A DNA stretch of 64,000 nucleotides from Paramecium pentaurelia (taxonomy: Eukaryota > Ciliophora > Oligohymenophorea > Peniculida > Parameciidae): NCBI GenBank assembly GCA_905183005.1, contig CAJJDO010000116.1, positions 38,189 through 102,188 on the forward strand. Reading direction: 5' to 3'. The notes under the pieces were generated by a model that worked only from the letters and a program-made list of their open reading frames with translations, did no database searches and had not been told where the DNA came from. Shown here in pieces: positions 58,601 through 64,000 of this stretch; position 1 is the first letter of the stretch, and each line of letters begins with the position of its first letter. The translations under genes were made by a program, and so were the position numbers.

Positions 58601-61600
58601 CTTAATAAATCATCTGGTAATCCTTTAAATTATCTAAGTGGAGTCATGCAATTCCACATTCTTTTTTCAATCATTTTAGATAATTAGAGACATTATAAGG
58701 TACTCTAAGCCCATTCTTTATGTAAACATATTTCATATAATGCTCTCATAATTCTACCTGCACTTTATGTAATATAGACCATATCTGAATTTAAAGCATA
58801 TCCTTCTAATTTTAATCTACTAATATATGCTTAAAGAAGGACATTAATTTTAGTTGATGGATCTTCAGGTGAGCCTTTAATTGGTACAGGTACACTCATC
58901 ATTAATTTAGACAATTCTATTTTCTCTTCTTCTCTAATTGGAATTAATTTAAATTCATGAGATAAAGAGAATACTTTAAATATATCAATCATTCCCATAT
59001 TTTATTTCAAATGTTGATTATATATTTACATACTTGGATATTTGATATAATAATTACTTGCAATCTTACCTAAAATTGTACTTTCCAAATTTCCAGTCTT
59101 TTTATCATATATAATTAAGTTATTTTTATCTAATAATAGGGAGGCAGAATGTAGAAGATCAGCTCGATATTTAATTAAATATTAATCATTATTAAAATCT
59201 GGTATATTATATAATGTAGGATTTCTTAGCATTCTAACATATAAATAAGTGTAAGCTAACCAATTAACTCCATCTTTTAGATTCTTAATATTACCTTGGG
59301 CAACTTCTGCATTTAATTGATCAGCTAATTGAGTAATGAATTATGACTCAATGGGTAATTACATATTCAAAAGAGATAAGTAATATTTTAATTCTTAATA
59401 AGTTGTTAATATAATTCCTTCTCCAGATGTATCATATCTAGGTCTACCTGCTCTACCCATCATTTATAAGATATCTTAAGGACTCAATTCCATCCATTTT
59501 CCTTATTCAGGTGAATATATTTATGTTCCTTTAATAATTACTGTATGTGCAGGTAAATTAACTCCCCAAGCCAATGTAGAAGTTGATATTAGAATTTGTA
59601 TGTTCTTTTTTTCAAAGAGACTCTCAACTAAATCTCTATCTCCTCTACATAATCCTGCATGATGTATAGCAATTCCACTTGCTAATAATTCTTTTAGATC
59701 TGAAGATTTAATGTCTTCTTATGCAATTACAGTTTCTAATATTTTTTTAGATGAACTTTCCTCTTTAATAAATTTAGATAATTCATCTTTAGAATATGCC
59801 ATTTCTTTTAGAGTTTTAGCAGTTTTAACAGTTTCTTTTCTGGAATGAACAAAAACTAAGATTTATGATTTAGTAATTCTTTCAATGACTTTTTCATATA
59901 ATACTTCATTCATTAAAAGCATTCTTCTGATAGGTTTCATTTCATTAATACCTATATATTATTATTATAATGGAACAGGCCTGTAAGAATTATCAAAAAA
60001 GAATACTCCAGTCTATTTAACTCTAATAAATGTTGCAACATCTGCATAATTTGGTAATGTAGCTGACAATCCAACTATTCTTACATATTCTTATCTTTCT
60101 TCCAAAGATTTCAATGTTCTTGCTATGATTGATTCAATAACTGGACCTCTACTATCATGTAATAGATGTATTTCATCAATAATTATTAATCTCACTAATG
60201 ATATGAAATCATTTTATTAAGTTTTACGAGTTAATATATCCCATTTTTCAGGTGTTGCTATTAATACTTAAATTGTATTTAATTAATGTTTAGTTAAATG
60301 AGTATCACCTGTTACTTCAGCAACTTTAATATTATATGGTTCTAATCTATTTTAGAAATTATGTACCATTTCATTTACTAATGCTTTCATTGGAGCAATG
60401 TAGATGATTTTAAATTTTTAAATATCTACAATACCATTTTCATAATATTGACCTATTGTTTATAACATTGTTAAGAGAGCTACATTAGTTTTACCAGCAC
60501 CTGTAGGAGCACATATTAACATATTCTCATCACTTAATAATGCTGTTTCATAAACAATACTTTAAATTGTGTTTAATTCTTTGAATCCTCTAAATGCTTA
60601 TTATGCAAATTCAGGTATTTCATTTATTTAAATCAGACTCTAATTCCTCATAATACATTTTGGAGCAGGTATATAGATCTCTTCATAACCTTTCTTACTT
60701 ACTTTTAATGAACGAGGAGGTAAATGACATTTCTCATTTGACATCAAGTGACCTTATGATATAAATTATAATTATTCTAAATCTATCACTTTTTTAGACA
60801 TTCCTTATAAATCTGAATCTACTATGCTAATATTCTCAAATTATTCAATATCTTCTTATGTTATTTATAATTATGTTGTATTCTTACTATATTTATTTTA
60901 CTTTTATAATTCTATCAATAATCTCATTCCTTCTTAAGTTTATTCCATTTATTAATGAATTTATTATCTCTATTCAATACTCTATGCTCTACTTAATAAA
61001 GTACAAAAATAGATTTTACATCTATTTATATGTAATAATCTAATCAAATCAAATTTATCTTAACCAAATAGTTAAACTAATTAATTTTCACATTCTATAT
61101 CAGATTACAATTTCAATATATCCAATACTGTCTATTCCATCTATTATGCTTAAATAGGATCTTTATATATTTTCTATAATTCTCTTTATAACCAAAATCC
61201 ATCAATATCCAATAATTTATTTCTATTTTATTCTTCTTAAATCTTTGTTTTTATTGCTTATTCATTTTATTCCTCCCAATCATCCTCTTCCTCTATAATT
61301 TAATCAACATCACTAGATTCTTATTCCTCTTCTAAATTCAATGGTAAATCCATTTCATCATTTCCTTTTTAACCAACTTCTGGTTGATAATCAGTAATAG
61401 CCTTTGTTGATAATACAATATCTGAAAATAATTCATTTGTTAATCTTCCTATTATAGCTTCTACTTCTTATCTTTTCTCTGAATCCTTTAAATTATCATT
61501 CTTCATTATAGCTAATACTTCATCTACAATTGACTTAATTACATCTTATGATTGTTCTTAAAATAATCCATAAACTATAGCTAATAATTTTTCATAATGC

Positions 61601-61912
61601 AATCGATTATCTTTTGTTTTTGGAATATACAGTAGATTTTCATAAGTTGGCATCCCTATTCCTTCTTCCACTTCAATTTCAACTTATCGATCTAATTTTA
61701 AACCTTATTATTTATTTCCCTTCATTGGTTTCTCTCTAATTGCTTTAGTACCCATCAATCTTGGATTTATTTTACCAACCAATGATTCAGGCTCTCCAGA
61801 AGGCTCATCTGTTCTAACACCATGTTCTCTCTAAACCACTAAATTTGAACTCTTAAATTAAAATAAACTTTACATAAGTAAATTTGCTCTCCTATAAGTG
61901 TTATTCAGACAT
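55671..61912 (-). CDS. BRR2: Brr2 / SNRNP200 U5 snRNP DExH helicase
   Basis: The spliceosomal helicase that unwinds U4/U6. Starts at the ATG at 61910-61912 (MSEQHLQESKFTY, then SSNLVVQREHGV). Introns at 61852-61873 and 56044-56065 (22 nt each) leave exactly 2066 codons (2065 aa; human about 2136). N-terminal region with DEPSGEPESLVGKINPRLMG and the DFDGFWLQ-like DIDGFWLQRELQK motif. First cassette: APTGAGKT Walker A, DEIH box, VGLSATLPNY, QMMGRAGRPRYD, then a Sec63-type region. Second cassette: Walker A position reads GSSTYQSKG, DExH position VADDLH, SAT position GLSLSLADY, so it is catalytically dead. It ends with the C2/Ig-like Sec63 domain (KPKEEQWWVLCADRKSN, IYAICDSYIGVDTTSQF) and QEQEQ. 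An unbroken frame over 6.2 kb is good evidence of base accuracy here. Confidence 0.96.
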
Positions 61913-63519
61913 ATGTTAAATTTTATTAATATTATATCACATTTCTGTAATTGAAATTAAAAAGAAAAAAGAATAGTATTATATATCATTTATTTTCATA
62001 TGTGTTTCTTTATATTTTATAATATTATGATATAAACTTCATAATTATATAGGAAGAATAATATCCAGTATCCTAAAATAATAAAAGAGATTACTTTTTG
62101 ATAATATATTCATTAAATATACTTGTATTTAATCTATTATGCAATTCAACTATAATTGAATATCCATGAATTAAGAAACTTTGTTGTTAAATTGAATTAA
62201 ATACAGATTAGTATATAAAATAATATAAATGGATTTAGGGACTAAAAGAATTTTAGTTTTAAAAACTCAATTTAATTAAGCATTAATTTATAGTTCATAT
62301 TTATTTTTTAATTCATGAATTATATATATAAATACTAATGTAAATTTTTGTACTGATAAATAAATCTAAATTTCTTTTATCAATAGATGACATACATTCA
62401 AATATGACTTAAATTTGTTTAAAATGATATCATTTATTTGATTTTATTCTAAATTTGAATATAATTAATATAAATAATATAATAATGAAGGACAATAAAT
62501 TAATTATTATGTACTCTAATATTTTTTTTATTTTATTTAAACTTATTACTAATTTATCTATATTAAAAATTAATAAAGAATTTGATTATCTTATGGATTA
62601 GATCAAGTAGTTATTCATTATAAAGTTTTTTGTGGGCAATGATTTTCATTTTATATTAAATTTCATTACATTAATTCATCATTTACAATAAAGTATTTAG
62701 TAGTAAGATAAATAAATTATAATTTGTGTCTTATTTTATTGTATACATCTAGTTAATAAACAAATCCTTTATTTAACTAGTTTTGTAGATTTATAAAATT
62801 AATCAAAATATTATTTGAAGATATTATAGTTATTGTTTTAGTTTTGTTATGAATATTAATTATTTGTCAATTTTATTGTCATAACTAAGACTAGAGCAGT
62901 TAGTTTAATTATAATTCTAATTGGATATATAGAATCTCTTGATTTAATAAAAATAAACGAATTAATTAATATGAATTGATAAATTTATTTACATATTCAA
63001 TTATACAAATTAAGTGATTACGTAATTGACTGAGTCACATACCAACTCTGGTTATTACTTAAATAGGATATTCTTGTCCAAATTATTTAAGTTTATATCC
63101 ACAAAACTTAGAATTAATAGAATTCTAAAATTTTGTATAATTTTTACTGCAGCCATTTTATCTCTAATCAATTTTTATTTGTATTATTTACGATAGGCAA
63201 ATAATATGGTTTTAGCAGAAGAATATTTGATTCCTGCCTTATTAGCAGCCTAAGACAAATTTTATTTGGTATTGTTTACATCATGGATTTTTTAGCTTTG
63301 AAATAAAAAAAGGTTGAGAAACATCTATTTGGCATCAGATGTTATATATGTATAATTTCTTGGTTTAGATTCTTGTTTACGCTTTTTGAGAAGTGGCGTC
63401 TCTTTATGTATGTAAATTATGTATGATTATTTGAGGCCATGACGTAATGAATAAATTAATTGTAAAATTAATAAAATATTTAATAATAACCAAAAATTTT
63501 TAAATTACATTATATATGG
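61913..63519. other. Long non-coding stretch
   Basis: AT-rich. A plus-strand ATG at 63206 gives MVLAEEYLIPALLAAQDKF and stops at 63301. A further piece (YLASDVIYV) follows. This is less AT-rich than its surroundings but too short to support a gene. Confidence 0.4.
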
Positions 63520-64000
63520 TATTCAAACACTATCATCTTTACGATCTTCTGGTTGTTATTATTTATTTTTATCATTGGCTTTAGTTTATTTTTTAGTTCT
63601 TTTGGATTATTTAGGTGGTTCTTATGGTTCAATATTAGCAGGAGTAGTTACTTAAATTGATTAAGCTACTGAATCATCTTTTTTTCTGCTGTTTTTCTTT
63701 GCAGATGGAGGTTATTAAACAGTTGGAGGAGCTTATTAAACAACAAGAGGAGTTTATTAAGGAGGTTGAGTTGTAACTTCTGGTTTTATTTTACGTGGTC
63801 TTGATGAAGCAGGTGGATTATATGTTTAAGTAACTGGTGGAAGTTAAGCAATTTAAGGTAGTTATTATTATTGTTGTTAGATTTAAGTAGTCATCAGTTA
63901 TTATGGAGGAGCTTATTATGGTGGTAATACAATAGTTTAAGAACTACTCAAATTTTCAATAGTTGATGTTTTTTGTTAGAATATATTAATAGGTAATCCA
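63520..64000 (-). CDS. Pro/Gln-rich basic protein, C-terminal part
   Basis: The frame enters from the window edge and runs 159 codons to the TGA at 63520-63522. It is low-complexity: PPQQAPPQQ, IQQQQQQLPQ, TPLVVQQAPPTVQQPPS. It has three basic clusters that look like nuclear localisation signals (SRPRKIKPE, KKNSRKKDD, SKRTKKQTK). Such tails occur in transcription, chromatin or RNA-binding proteins, but the folded part lies outside the window and the family cannot be named. Gln is mostly TAA. Confidence 0.75.

Noticed and set aside
60858..61043. Plus-strand ORF of 61 codons
   Set aside because: Antisense shadow of the Brr2 N-terminal region.

Overview
The window is ciliate nuclear DNA, almost certainly Paramecium or a close relative. 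TAA and TAG read as glutamine inside every gene and TGA is the only stop. Introns are 21-30 nt with GTA...TAG ends (35-61 nt in one gene). The base composition is very AT-rich, and several families are ones I know from Paramecium: cysteine-periodic GPI-anchored surface antigens, pentapeptide/WD40 proteins, GGGSYD/KIGKW repeat proteins, and B-box plus coiled-coil proteins. Two single N bases, each bordered or closely flanked by exact direct duplications, mark contig joins in a draft assembly.

Layout. 1-17 kb is decayed. It holds a seven-blade WD40 gene with one frameshift and one TGA, a DUF4215-like Cys-rich pseudogene, a full-length B-box/coiled-coil/SPRY-like gene broken only by one TGA (with 25 consecutive TAA codons for polyglutamine), and several unrecognised remnants. 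17-32 kb is a surface-antigen locus. A ~10 kb antigen gene on the minus strand has a GPI signal at its C-end, an internal ~3 kb tandem duplication, a lost ATG, and a 29-bp insertion that looks like an IES. A second antigen 5' end lies upstream, created by a ~2.4 kb tandem duplication. 34.6 kb has a tRNA-Lys. 37-39 kb joins two truncated pseudogenes. 40-51 kb is mostly intact: a small unknown gene converging on importin-alpha, a KIGKW-repeat gene with introns in each repeat, a divergent Arf-like GTPase, and a B-box/TPR gene built from identical-length exons. 53-55 kb is another pseudogene. 55.7-61.9 kb is a complete Brr2 (U5 snRNP helicase). The last 0.5 kb is the C-terminus of a Pro/Gln-rich protein.

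The frames of Brr2, importin-alpha, Arf and B-box/TPR close exactly after intron removal. Base-level quality is therefore good, and most breaks in the other genes are probably real decay. No pathway links the genes: housekeeping genes (splicing, nuclear import, vesicle traffic) sit beside a fast-evolving antigen and repeat-protein region.
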